Shown piece by piece: positions 23,849 to 32,818 of a stretch of 64,000 nucleotides of DNA. The stretch spans positions 1,893,326-1,957,325 of the forward strand of contig JAOSKN010000002.1 in assembly GCA_027493525.1 (NCBI GenBank), read 5' to 3'. The DNA is from Planctomycetota bacterium. GTDB taxonomy: Bacteria > Planctomycetota > SZUA-567 > H5-PLA8. Made by a program: the position numbers and the translations under genes. The notes beneath the pieces are model-generated. The model was not told the DNA's origin, did not search any database, and saw nothing but the letters and a program-made list of their open reading frames with translations. Position 1 is the stretch's first letter, and the number at the start of each line of letters is the position of its first letter.

Positions 23849-24757
23849 CTACGTCTTGACCGCGATCACGGGCATGGCCTTATCGTAGTCTTCCTTCAGC
23901 CTCCCCGGAACCATCCGCAAGTAAACCTTGGTCGTGTCGATGGAGGCATGCCCCAGGAACTCCTGGACGTGGCGGATGTCCGCGCCGCGCTGGAGCAGGT
24001 GGACGGCGATGCTGTGGCGGAACAAATGCGGATTCAGGCGTCGCTTGAGGCCCAGTCGGCGCCTCAGGTTGCGCAAGACCTGGTACAGCAAGGGCGGCGT
24101 CAGCGGCCTCCCGGTCGTCTTCCCGAGCAGGAGGACGCCGCTGTCCGGCCCCCTCAGCAACGACCTGCGCAACGCCATGTAGTCCTTCAGCGCGCCCAGC
24201 GCGCCGCGCATGATCGGGAGAACGCGGATTTTCCCGAACTTGCCGCGAATGCGGACGCTCCGGTTGGCCATGTCGATGTCGCTGACCCTAAGTTCCAGGC
24301 TCTCGGTGATCCGCAGGCCGCAACCGTACAGCAGTTCCAGGTGCAGGCGGTTCCGAAGATCGACGACGCTACGGCGCGGCAGATGGTCGAGGATGCGCGA
24401 GACCTCCTCCTCGGTGAGAGGGGGCGCCGGCAGGGGAGCCTCGTCCTCCTCGGGGATGACCAGGTGCCTGGCGGGGTTGACGAGGATTCGCCCGCGCTCC
24501 GCGAGCCAGCGGAAGAAGACGCAGACCGCGGAGAGGTAGGCGCAACGCGTCTCGTGCGAGGCGCCCCTGCGCGCCAGTTGCGCGGCGTAGCCCGTCAGGT
24601 CGCCGGGGTTGACCTCGGTTGCCCGCTTGACGCGGCGACGCAGGAGGAAGCGGGAGAGGTAGCCCAGCCGCCGACCCAGGAGGACGAGGGTTTTCGGCGA
24701 GGCGTTCTGGACGCGGCGGGCTTCGAGGTACTCGCGGATCGCCTCCTTCATCAGCAT
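23849..24757 (-). CDS. Tyrosine recombinase/integrase A (element 2)
   Basis: 302 aa, the paralogue of the protein at 1031-1939 and of the same length. Catalytic residues are all kept: arginine in GCGLRITE, lysine in the RGKFGKIRVLP hairpin, HLFRHS, LGHA and tyrosine in TTKVYLRM. Its start is 2 bases from the stop of the partner recombinase. Differences from element 1 are spread along the whole protein, densest in the N-terminal DNA-binding part and around LLGKTTGRPLTPPLLYQ. The two elements probably therefore recognise different ends. It lies 65 bases from the orphan toxin gene. Confidence 0.93.
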   Translation of the reverse strand: MLMKEAIREYLEARRVQNASPKTLVLLGRRLGYLSRFLLRRRVKRATEVNPGDLTGYAAQLARRGASHETRCAYLSAVCVFFRWLAERGRILVNPARHLVIPEEDEAPLPAPPLTEEEVSRILDHLPRRSVVDLRNRLHLELLYGCGLRITESLELRVSDIDMANRSVRIRGKFGKIRVLPIMRGALGALKDYMALRRSLLRGPDSGVLLLGKTTGRPLTPPLLYQVLRNLRRRLGLKRRLNPHLFRHSIAVHLLQRGADIRHVQEFLGHASIDTTKVYLRMVPGRLKEDYDKAMPVIAVKT

Positions 24758-24759
24758 GG

Positions 24760-25743
24760 TCAGGCCCTCGGGTGCGCCAGCCGGCAGGTGCGGCGCAACT
24801 CCTCCAGTTTCAGGGGCGTGTAATGCGCCGTCGTGGAGAGGCGGTCATGGAGCATGAGTTCGTTCACCGAGCGGAGGTTGCAACCGCCGTTGAAGAGGAG
24901 CTTGGCGAAAGTCACGCGCAGGCCGTGCGGCGTGAGCCGCTTGCCCGCCAACTCGGCCAGGTCGGGGTTCTCCTCGACCGTCTGGCGGTGAACTTCGGTC
25001 AAGGCCGAGTTGACCTGATGGCTGAGCGTCCCGTTGCGCTTGCTCACGAACAGGTAGTCCGAGTTCCTGGCGGACAGAAAGCGCGGCCGGGCCAACTCGA
25101 TGTACTCCCTGGCGACCATCATCGCCCAACGGGCCACGGGCAGGACGCGGCCCGTCTTGCCCTTCTCCTTCGAGACGCGTATCTCGTCGCGCTTGAAATC
25201 CAGGTCGTCCACCTTCAACTCGAAGAGGCCGTTGCGGCGCCGGCCGGTGGCGATGGCGAGCGAGAAGAAGGCGAGGTTCCGCAGCTCGATGGCCCATTTG
25301 AGTTTGGTTTTCCTCGTGGCCTCGGTGCGCCTGGCCTGCGTCTGAAGGAGCGCCGTCGCCTCCTGGAGCGAGAGGTAATCGCGCTTCGTGACGCCCTTGG
25401 GGATGCGGGGGAGCCGCAGGCCCTTGGAGACGTCCACCAGGAGGACGCCGCTTCGCTCCAGGAACCTGTAGTAGGCCCTTACCGCCGTCAACCGCTTGAC
25501 CTGCGAAGAGGGAGAGAGACGTTGGCCCTTGGGCGTCCGGTGCCGGTCGGCGATGTGACGCTGGTACTCGGCCATGTCGTCGGCCTTGACCTTCAGCGGA
25601 TCGAGATTGCGATCCTGAAGCCAGCGCCAATACGTCAGCAGGTTGTGCTTGTACTTGTGGAGTCCTCGGCCGCTGTAGGTCGCCTCCCGATACTTGAAGT
25701 AATCCAGCATCGTCGGGTGCATCCGCTCGTACTCCCGCAACAT
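24760..25743 (-). CDS. Tyrosine recombinase/integrase B (element 2)
   Basis: 327 aa, the paralogue of 1943-2923. The catalytic arginine lies in ATGRRRNGLF, followed by PHGLRVTF, LMLHDR and TTAHYTP with the nucleophile tyrosine. The C-terminus ends in LAHPRA as in element 1. It is the upstream member of a tight pair with recombinase A. The gap to the primase-helicase gene is about 100 bases, again as in element 1, which shows that the whole three-gene module is inherited as a unit. Confidence 0.93.
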   Translation of the reverse strand: MLREYERMHPTMLDYFKYREATYSGRGLHKYKHNLLTYWRWLQDRNLDPLKVKADDMAEYQRHIADRHRTPKGQRLSPSSQVKRLTAVRAYYRFLERSGVLLVDVSKGLRLPRIPKGVTKRDYLSLQEATALLQTQARRTEATRKTKLKWAIELRNLAFFSLAIATGRRRNGLFELKVDDLDFKRDEIRVSKEKGKTGRVLPVARWAMMVAREYIELARPRFLSARNSDYLFVSKRNGTLSHQVNSALTEVHRQTVEENPDLAELAGKRLTPHGLRVTFAKLLFNGGCNLRSVNELMLHDRLSTTAHYTPLKLEELRRTCRLAHPRA

Positions 25744-25842
25744 GGCCTCGACCTCCTACGATGACGGCGACCGGGATGACGGGAGGATTATTGGGGGGTA
25801 CCTCTCCCCGCCGCCAAATCGCCAAATGCCCGAAAACAGGCC

Positions 25843-28800
25843 CTAACCCGTTGCCTTCTCCTGGGATGGATTTGGCGAGTTCGCGCCGCCAAAAGCCGCC
25901 AAATCGCCAATATCGCTGGGGAGTTTTAGCGTGACCTCGCATCCGGCTCGTCGTAGTTGGATCGGCGCGACCAGGCGGTACTGCCGCGGGCGCGTCCGGC
26001 GCGGGCTGGCGACGATCTCCAGCGCCAGCAGTTCGTCCAGGCCGGCGCGTAACTTATGGCGCGTCCAATCCGGCCGCTCCCCTTGCAAGTCGTTCAAGGT
26101 GAAGGCGTCCTCGCCGAACGCCTGCGCGATGGCGAGCACGTCCAGCGCGTTGCGGGACAGTTCCTCGGCAGAGCGGCGGATGGAGTCGGAGGCCAGGCGT
26201 CTGGCGGCCTCGAAGTCCCTCGCGTCGGCGACGATGAACTCGCCGTCCTTGATGCGCTGGTGCTGGTGCAGGAGCGCGCTGGCCTCGATCAGGGCCAGGA
26301 AGCGCTCCTGCTCGCGGCGATGCCGGACGCTGGAGGCGGGGAACTCGATGCGCTGGGCGAACGGGATGACGACGGGGCGGCATTCGAGCAACCGCATGGC
26401 GTTGCGGTGCAGGCCAACGATTGTCCCGCGCTTGCCGGAGTAACCAGGCTCGGCCTTCGACCGTCGCTGGGCGTCGAGGATGCGCGCCGTCTGCTCCGGC
26501 GACTCGTCCACGGGCAACTCGTAACAGCGGGAAAGCAACTGGGCGTCGAGTTTGCCGGCCGTGCTGGTCAGGACGGCGACGGGGCCTCTGGCCTCGACGA
26601 ACTCCGTCCGCGTTCCGCCCGAGGCGAAGTCGCGCTGGACGTGGGAGAGCGACAATGCGCCGCGAGTCTTGAGCACGCGCAGGGCGACGATGACCTCGCT
26701 GGTCAGGCTGTCGGCCTCGTCCAGGACGACCAACTTGTGCTTCAGCGCGTTGCCGTTCTGGTAATAGAGGGCCGAGTCCGTCAGCCGGCTGACGTGGATG
26801 AGTTCCTCGGGCGGCGTCATTTCCGCCAGAAGGTCGAGGCCATGGCTCTTGCCCGCGCCCGGCGTGGCGCGCAGAGCGGCCCATAGCGGATCGGGGGAGT
26901 TTTCGGCTAAGCGCCACCATGTAAAGGAGCACCTTGGCATCGTCCTCGCCGACCCAGCCCAGTTCGTCCAGGTCGGCGCGGATGGCGCCGAGCAGGTCTG
27001 CGCGCTTGAGGAACGCAAGGGCCTGGGCGCGGTCTTCGGGCGTGATGACCGCGACCGGCGAGACGGCGGTCGGATTGAGGATGGCTTCCTGGAGCCGCCG
27101 CACCTCATCCAGCAGGCGAAGAAGGTCTTCCTCGATCTGCTCGAACGCGACGCGGGTCTTGATGGCGGCAGACTCGGCGAAGCGCCGCCGCTGGGCGGCG
27201 ACGGCCAAGTCGAACCGGTCGCGATGTAGTTCCGCGCCGGCCTGGACGGAGACCTCCAGCCGGGTATCGGCGTCCAGGCTGACCTCCACGGTGTAAGTCG
27301 CTTCGCCCCGCCTAAAGGTCGCCAACTCGGCGCGGCGGTCATGGTTGACCAGTTCCAGAGGAGGGATGCTGGCCCCGTCATGGGCGGCAGCAGGTTCGGA
27401 AGGTTCTGGCGCAGCGGGAACGGGGATGGGTTCGGCAACAGGCGTCGGCGTCCCGCTGGTGACGTCAGCCTCGGCATCCTCCTCTGCCACTGCCGGTTCA
27501 ACAACCGTCGCCTCGACGACAGGCATCTTGACCTCGCCAGGCGCGGCGCCGGGCACCACCGTCTTCGGCATCTTCTGGCGCTCGACGGCGATGCCGGCAG
27601 CCTCCAGCGCCGCCGCGATCTCCCCAGCCTGCCGCTTGCAGATGACGATGGCGGAGCGAACGCCCGCATCGGCCAGCCGCTGGGCGTTGTGCCTGGCTTC
27701 GTTGAGGCCACGCAGGATCAGGACGTTGCGTTCGCCGTTCTTGAAGCGGTATCCGGCATGACGGAGCAAATCCGTAACGACGACGTGATCGAAGGCCGTC
27801 GCGACGTTCGGCGCGAGCAAGCCCAGCGGCGGCTCCATCAGGTTGCGGCCGACGGCGGTGGCGCCGTCGATGCCGACGGCGAACATGTCCACGACGGCGC
27901 CGCGCTCGTCGTGCGCGGGCAGGACGACGACGTTGGGGAGCTTGTGCCCCTGTAGAGCGCGGCGGGCGTCCTTCGGAAGCGCGTCGCGAAAGCCAACGGG
28001 CAGGAAGCCAATCTGGTAGGTCTCGACGAAGGCCGCGTCGTCCGCGTTGAGACCCGCAAGGATTTCGAGGCCCTCCCCCTCGGCCAGTCGCTGGCGGGCG
28101 TAACGGTGCAGGTCGCGGAGAATTTGCGGCGTGATCTTGGCGGACGGTTCCGTCGCCGCCTTCAGGACGGCCTTGTCGAGGCCCAGTTGCGCGAGAAGTT
28201 TCTCGTTCGTGCGCGACATCTCGAACTCGACGCGGACGGACTGATGAGGAACGCCCAGCATCTTCAGGGCGCTTGAATAGGCCTGAACATGCGACTTGCG
28301 GTAGGAGCAGGCGACGACTTCGCGGCTTTTCAGCCAGCCGGCCATGGATTCCAGGACGGCGGCGTCCTCGGCCAGCACGGCGCCCTTGGCGCCGTGCTGG
28401 GCCAAGCGGAGCATGAGGAGCGGCGCGTCGCAGATGACTGCCTTGCCCGCGTCGCCTATGTCGGCGGTGCAGGCGAGGCCGGCGGGCGCGCCGACGATCG
28501 AACGTTTGGACTGCGCGTACCCCATTTTGACCAGGCCGACGGGGACTTCGGGCGCTCGCGGATCGAAGGTCGGCAGCAGCAGGCCCTCGTTCAGCAAGTA
28601 GGAGCCGCCGAAGGGGCGATGCAGGCCCGCGCATACGAGGGCGTCGCGCTCGGCGACGCTGAACTGGGCGACCAGTTCCTTGCCCGTCGCGCCCAGCCTG
28701 TACCGCGCCCAGACCGCCTCGTCCCCGACCCCCTGCTCCTTTAGGTACGTCTGGGCTGTCGCGTCGGCGCGCAGGCGCTCGGCGGCGCGCTGGGCCAGGA

Positions 28801-28906
28801 GGGTCAGGATGCCGGCGTCCATCGGGCGCGGATCGTGGCGTGATCGGCCGTCGCTGTACACGGGAAATTCGGCGACGGTACCACCGGGGGTGGAGGGCGG
28901 AGTCAT
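25843..28906 (-). CDS. Primase-like / AAA helicase protein (element 2), frameshifted
   Basis: Paralogue of 3018-6047, starting at the ATG at 28906, which overlaps the stop of the upstream gene (ATGA). Two overlapping frames are needed. The first covers the duplicated Toprim_N-like half (YRLGATGKELV, FQIGF-like YQIGFLPVGF) up to LLYMVALSRKLP. The second continues with DPLWAALRATPGAGKSHGLD (Walker A), KLVVLDEADS (Walker B) and the winged-helix tail. The break coincides with G5 at 26893-26897, where element 1 has G4; removing one base rejoins the frames. The encoded domains are otherwise complete, so this is either a recent frameshift or a sequencing indel. Confidence 0.82.
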
Positions 28907-30150
28907 TGGCCCGCCTCCCTCATCGCGCCGTTGGCCAGAAGCAGGATGCTTTCCCACGTGAACGCCGCGCCCCCAGGCTGGGACGCGACGGCGGCTTTGA
29001 TGGCCCTCCTCGCCTTCGGCCTCGTGCAGGAACGCAGGCGCATCAATGCCCTTACGGCGGCCTCCTCCGTGCCGAGTCCTGCCGGTTCCGCGGCATCCCC
29101 GGCGACTCGCGTTGCGTCGTCCATCTCCGCCTGCGGCTCTTCTTCGTCCGGCGCCTCCTTTGTCGATTCCCCCTCGTCCTCCGTAGCGAGGCCGTCCTTG
29201 ATGCCCTCGACGACCATTTCCGGCGGGAATCCCCTGCCTCCCAGGATTCGCCGCGCCTGGCGCTCCATCTCCTCCGCGTCGATCGGCGGGTTGGGCTGGG
29301 AGAGGACTTGGTCGAGGGCGGCCTCTAAGAGAACGCGCAGCCGCGAGCGCGCCTGTGTGGCGGTGGACGCCGGCGGCTCGGGAAGGGGCGTCCGCCCGGC
29401 CCGGGGCCGGAGGGGCGGCTGGAAGGCCAGCGAGAACGGGGCGTCGGCGGCGGACAGTTCGCGGATCTTCCAAATCACTTTCAGCATCGACCAGCCATTG
29501 AGAAGGTCGCCATCGTATCCGTTCAGCGGCAGGGGGACGGTGATGATCGTCCCGCGTTCCGCCGCTGGAGACGGCTCGGCCGAGGTCGGCAAGGTCAACG
29601 CGTCCACGAGCGCGACGTCTTCCGCGCTCGGCGCGGGATCACCGTTGAGCACTTTCGCCTCATCGAGCGCCTCCTGCGCCATCTTGGCGGCATTTGCTTT
29701 CGTGCGAATGTCCTGGGCGACCATCTTCTGGTAGGGGTCGGTCAACTTCTCGAGGGGGGAAGGCTTGCGGATCTTCAGGCGCACCAGCGCCTCGTGGTAG
29801 GACAACGCAAGGACGGCCTCCTGCTCCCGCTCCTGAAGCAGGCGCTCGGCGGCCAGCTTTCGCTCGCGGATCGTGCGATCTGCCAAGCCGAAGGGACGGC
29901 GCCGGCAGAACTCGCCCCAGGCGCCGCGGCGCAACCTGGCCTCGATGCGGCCGAGAACCTGGCCCTGCTCGAACTTCAGCCGCGTGACCTGCGCGTCCCC
30001 GGAAAGGATGCGCGCCTCCAGGGCGCCGGCTGCGGCGACGAGGAGGCGTACCTCCTCGGGGAGGTTTGCCATCTGGGCGGACGGAGCGTTCCCGGCGTCG
30101 CCGGTCTCGCCCGCTTGCTGCCCTTCGTCGAGGCTTGCGTGCTCGCTCAT
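28903..30150 (-). CDS. Hypothetical protein with DUF3102-like N-terminal segment
   Basis: 415 aa. Residues ~30-120 contain GQVLGRIEARLRRGAWGEFC and FGLADRTIRERKLAAERLLQ, which resembles the DUF3102 pattern found in element-borne DNA-binding or partition-like proteins. The middle is helical. Residues ~310-370 are Glu/Asp-rich and low-complexity (DEGESTKEAPDEEEPQAEMD), and the C-terminus is basic and helical. Its stop overlaps the start of the primase-helicase, so they are coupled. Element 1 has different genes at this position, which shows that the replication module has swapped accessory genes. Confidence 0.68.
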   Translation of the reverse strand: MSEHASLDEGQQAGETGDAGNAPSAQMANLPEEVRLLVAAAGALEARILSGDAQVTRLKFEQGQVLGRIEARLRRGAWGEFCRRRPFGLADRTIRERKLAAERLLQEREQEAVLALSYHEALVRLKIRKPSPLEKLTDPYQKMVAQDIRTKANAAKMAQEALDEAKVLNGDPAPSAEDVALVDALTLPTSAEPSPAAERGTIITVPLPLNGYDGDLLNGWSMLKVIWKIRELSAADAPFSLAFQPPLRPRAGRTPLPEPPASTATQARSRLRVLLEAALDQVLSQPNPPIDAEEMERQARRILGGRGFPPEMVVEGIKDGLATEDEGESTKEAPDEEEPQAEMDDATRVAGDAAEPAGLGTEEAAVRALMRLRSCTRPKARRAIKAAVASQPGGAAFTWESILLLANGAMREAGQ

Positions 30151-30235
30151 GCCCCAAAGTAAAGCAGGAACCGCGGGGCCAGGCAGTGCCGCGATGGTTC
30201 AAACTTGGTTCAATCTTGGTGCCGTCGTCAACGGC

Positions 30236-31018
30236 TCATCGCTTCAGGACGACTCCGCTGTTCTTGCCATGGGGGCGGGAAATCAGCCCCTGCGCGGCAA
30301 GCTCCTTCAGCGCCTTGCTGATCGAGCCGCGGGACATGACCAGGGCAACCGAGATATCGTCGTAGGTCGAAGCGGAAGGCTGGCCTTTCAGGAACGTGTA
30401 AACCTTGTACGCGCCTCTGGAAAGTCCCGTCGGCGGCGCGGGTGACGCCTTTCCTTTTCGGCTTGTCGGGACGCCAAGGCTTGCGATCAGGGGAATATCC
30501 CTGATCGCCACGTCCAGTTCCGCCTTCGCCCGTTCCCTGCGACGGCGATCACCAGAGAGGACATCACGGCAGGCGCGCTTGAGGGAGGGCCGGCCGATGC
30601 CGGCGTTCTTGAGCATTCCGCCCGGCAGGGCCACGAGCAGGCACGCGCTGACATCGGTGGCGCGCTGGATGAGTCCGTTCAGGCCCTCCAGCAGCAGGGC
30701 CTCGGAAACGTCGAACAACCGCGCCCTGCCTTCGACCCACTTGAGGTCGTTCTTCAGGTGGGCCAGGGTCTGGAGATCCGCCAAGGCGTCGGCCAAGCGG
30801 GAGAAGACGGGGGGCGTCGAGTTCATCCCTAGTAGTTCGCTGGCGGCGTTGGCCAAGACTTTGGGGCCGCGTTCCTCCACGAATTCCGCGAATGCAGCCA
30901 TGGAGGCTTCGAGCGGCGATTTGGGTCTCCGGCCACGGATGATGACGTCCCGGATGGCCGCGTAGCGGGGGTCGGAAAGGTCATCGAGCAGGTTTTCCTT
31001 CGGATTCCCGAGCGGCAT
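30236..31018 (-). CDS. Winged-helix regulator-like protein
   Basis: 260 aa with GAGGAGG five bases before the ATG. The N-terminal two thirds are helical and unassigned (LFDVSEALLLEGLNGLIQRA). The last ~65 residues (LSRGAYKVYTFLKGQPSAST, YDDISVALVMSRGSISKALK, GLISRPHGKNSGVV) form a MarR-type winged helix. A perfect 36-bp palindrome sits 34 bases upstream of the start, making autoregulation by this protein the simplest reading. It is the first gene of the leftward operon that runs to the second recombinase pair. Confidence 0.72.
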   Translation of the reverse strand: MPLGNPKENLLDDLSDPRYAAIRDVIIRGRRPKSPLEASMAAFAEFVEERGPKVLANAASELLGMNSTPPVFSRLADALADLQTLAHLKNDLKWVEGRARLFDVSEALLLEGLNGLIQRATDVSACLLVALPGGMLKNAGIGRPSLKRACRDVLSGDRRRRERAKAELDVAIRDIPLIASLGVPTSRKGKASPAPPTGLSRGAYKVYTFLKGQPSASTYDDISVALVMSRGSISKALKELAAQGLISRPHGKNSGVVLKR

Positions 31019-31051
31019 GCGGCCTCCTCGACCGCCGCCATCCTATGCGAT

Positions 31052-31087
31052 GGCGAGAAAATGGCACGTACGTGCCATTTTCTCGCC
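31052..31087. promoter_or_regulatory. Perfect 36-bp palindrome upstream of the winged-helix gene
   Basis: Each 18-base arm reads GGCGAGAAAATGGCACGT and the complement follows with no spacer, centred on 31069/31070. A second partial copy, CATTTTCTCGCGGGAAAATG, lies near 31155-31175. The long spacer-free symmetry suits an operator or a replication/transfer site better than a terminator. Confidence 0.75.
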
Positions 31088-31327
31088 GCCTGCCCGAACA
31101 TCAGGCAAACCCAGTCAACTGAGTTCCGAGGAACTTGGGCGAAAGGCCGGACTCCATTTTCTCGCGGGAAAATGCGGATTTACCCCCCTCCTGAAGCGCA
31201 CAAAACGAACGATTCGTGCCGAGCGACGGGCCGAAATCCAGGCGTTGCGGGCAAAGGATTTACGGGGGCGATTCCGGGGACGTTTTGTGCAGGACGCCGG
31301 GGTTGCCTGGCGGGCAGGCAAGACAGG
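31088..31327. other. Non-coding stretch between winged-helix gene and antitoxin
   Basis: No credible gene. It contains the half-copy of the palindrome arm near 31155-31175 and a short symmetric GTTCCGAGGAAC near 31120. It presumably holds the promoter for the leftward operon starting at 31018. Confidence 0.45.
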
Positions 31328-31651
31328 TCAGTCCGTTCCCGCATGCACCGGGATCTCCTCGACGATCTTTCTCGACCGCCTGCCGCCTTCCTTCGCGACG
31401 ATCTCCACCTCGCACCCCAAGTCGGCGACGAAGCGCATGAGCCGGTAGACCGAGAAGCCCCGGAAGCGACCCTTGAGGAGCGCAGAGACCTTGGGCTGGT
31501 CGATGCCCAGCGCCTTGGCGGCCTGCTCTTGGGTCAGGTTCTGCTTCCCGATCAGCTTGGCGATCCGGCTGGCCAGCCTCGCCTTGGTCTGGTGCTCCTC
31601 CGCGTCGGCATAGCCGAGGTCGGCGAAGACGTTGCCGCTACTCTTGAGCAC
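31328..31651 (-). CDS. XRE-family antitoxin
   Basis: 107 aa from a GTG at 31651. The helix-turn-helix LTQEQAAKALGIDQPKVSAL lies in the middle, preceded by VFADLGYADAEEHQTKARLA, the usual start of HigA-like antitoxins that partner Gp49/HigB-type toxins. The C-terminal part binds the toxin. If one base is removed from the A7 run (T7 at 31656-31662 on the plus strand), an ATG start appears that gives MAGKNRVLKSSGNVFADLG, a more typical N-terminus. The same change gives the toxin a proper stop. Confidence 0.88.
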   Translation of the reverse strand: MLKSSGNVFADLGYADAEEHQTKARLASRIAKLIGKQNLTQEQAAKALGIDQPKVSALLKGRFRGFSVYRLMRFVADLGCEVEIVAKEGGRRSRKIVEEIPVHAGTD

Positions 31652-32046
31652 CCTATTTTTTTCCGGCCATGGCTCTTTCCTCCGTACCTCTTTTCATGAT
31701 CTTCGGTCGCCGTCTGCAAGCGTCGCTTGACCAGGTCTATCTCTTCCTGCGGGGTCTTGATTCCTCGCTTCGACTTCTTCTGGAAGACATGCAGTACGTA
31801 TACCGCCTCCGTGAACCTGACCGTATAGACGGCGCGATACGTACTGCCGTCGTCGTTCGTCACGACCTCCAGGACGCTGGCGCCGCCGAATCCTTTCAGC
31901 GGCTTGGCGGATTCGTGCTTTCCGCCTTCCTGGGCGACATGCAGGGCGTATCCCACCTCGTCCTTGACGTCCTCAGGACAGGCCCTCAAGTCCTTCAGGG
32001 ACGAACCCACCCAATGCAACGGCCGCAACGGCTCGTCCTGGCTCAT
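31552..32046 (-). CDS. RelE/HigB (Gp49-like) toxin
   Basis: The toxin domain covers the first ~130 residues: LRPLHWVGSSLKDLRACPED, VKDEVGYALHVAQEGG, KPLKGFGGASVLEVV, YRAVYTVRFTEAVYVLHVFQ and KKSKRGIKTPQEEIDLVKRR. These are the classic Gp49/HigB ribosome-dependent mRNA interferase motifs. After HGRKK the frame continues ~30 residues into the antitoxin gene out of phase (CSRVAATSSPTS), which is not expected. Deleting one A of A7 ends the toxin at HGRKK with the antitoxin start overlapping. The operator at 32055-32072 lies just upstream. Confidence 0.85.
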   Translation of the reverse strand: MSQDEPLRPLHWVGSSLKDLRACPEDVKDEVGYALHVAQEGGKHESAKPLKGFGGASVLEVVTNDDGSTYRAVYTVRFTEAVYVLHVFQKKSKRGIKTPQEEIDLVKRRLQTATEDHEKRYGGKSHGRKKIGCSRVAATSSPTSAMPTRRSTRPRRGWPAGSPS

Positions 32047-32054
32047 GGGTTCAT

Positions 32055-32072
32055 TATGCCTATATTGGCATA
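32055..32072. promoter_or_regulatory. Operator of the toxin-antitoxin operon
   Basis: TATGCC and GGCATA form a perfect 6-bp inverted repeat around TATATT, 8 bases before the toxin start. The position and symmetry are those of an XRE antitoxin binding site, so the operon is probably autoregulated. The AT-rich centre could double as a -10 element. Confidence 0.65.
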
Positions 32073-32100
32073 CGTCGTCAATGCTGTTTTGGGGAATGGC

Positions 32101-32706
32101 TCAGGAGGCCGACTTGCGTACCGTCGGCGGGTTGAGCGTCCTGCTGACGTAGGCGCGGCTGACGCCCAGGCGCTCGGCAATCTGATGCTGGCGCAGGCCC
32201 CGCCGCTGAAGCTCGCGCATCTGCTCGACGCTGGCCGCCCCCAGCGGCGGCCGACCGATTCTCTTTCCCCGCCGCCTTGCGGCGGCGATGCCGGCGCGGG
32301 TTCGCTCCCGAAGAGCCTCGACCTCGGCTTCGGCCAGGGCCGCCACGAGCGCGTACAGGGCCAAGCCCAGCGGGCCGCCGAAGTTGAGTCCGTCGCGGAG
32401 CGAGATGAACTCAACGCTCAAGTCCTTCAGTTCGCCCAGCACGTTGACGGCATGACGAAGCCCACGGCTCAGGCGGTCAAGACGCCAGACGCAGACAACG
32501 TCGTAGTGGTGGCGTCGGACGGCCTGCATCATTTGGTCGAAGGCGGGCCGGCTGACTTTTCGCCCGCTATGGCCTTCGTCAACGAATTCGGTGGTTTCCC
32601 ACCCCATGCGCTTCGCATGCTCGCGAAGTTCAGCGAGCTGATTTTCAGCGTGCTGGTCTGTCGTCGAGACCCGGCAGTAGACTGCAACGCGCTTCGTGCT
32701 GGCCAT
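32101..32706 (-). CDS. Serine recombinase (resolvase/invertase family), second copy
   Basis: 201 aa from the ATG at 32706, chosen because GGAGG lies 6 bases upstream; the frame extends 7 codons further. Catalytic serine is at ~14 in AVYCRVSTTDQH, with WRLDRLSRGLRH, LSVEFISLRDGLNFGGPLGL and ALAEAEVEALRERTRAGIAA. The C-terminal helix-turn-helix is LRQHQIAERLGVSRAYVSRT. It is clearly diverged from the enzyme at 18980. It stands upstream of the toxin-antitoxin pair in the same direction, separated from it by the operator, and may mark the edge of a third element that runs to about 40.9 kb. Confidence 0.94.
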   Translation of the reverse strand: MASTKRVAVYCRVSTTDQHAENQLAELREHAKRMGWETTEFVDEGHSGRKVSRPAFDQMMQAVRRHHYDVVCVWRLDRLSRGLRHAVNVLGELKDLSVEFISLRDGLNFGGPLGLALYALVAALAEAEVEALRERTRAGIAAARRRGKRIGRPPLGAASVEQMRELQRRGLRQHQIAERLGVSRAYVSRTLNPPTVRKSAS

Positions 32707-32818
32707 TCCCAACCTCCGTTCGTTCATCCCGCCGGGAACCCGCCGGAGTCCCGTTCAAATAATGGATTCCTTGAAATGAAAGCACGGGAGGCATACGCCC
32801 CCCCGGGGGCCGCCGGCC

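Noticed and set aside
27498..28634. 378-codon minus-strand frame inside the second primase-helicase
   Set aside because: Arg/Pro/Gly-rich and out of phase with the homologous protein; not needed to explain the frameshift.
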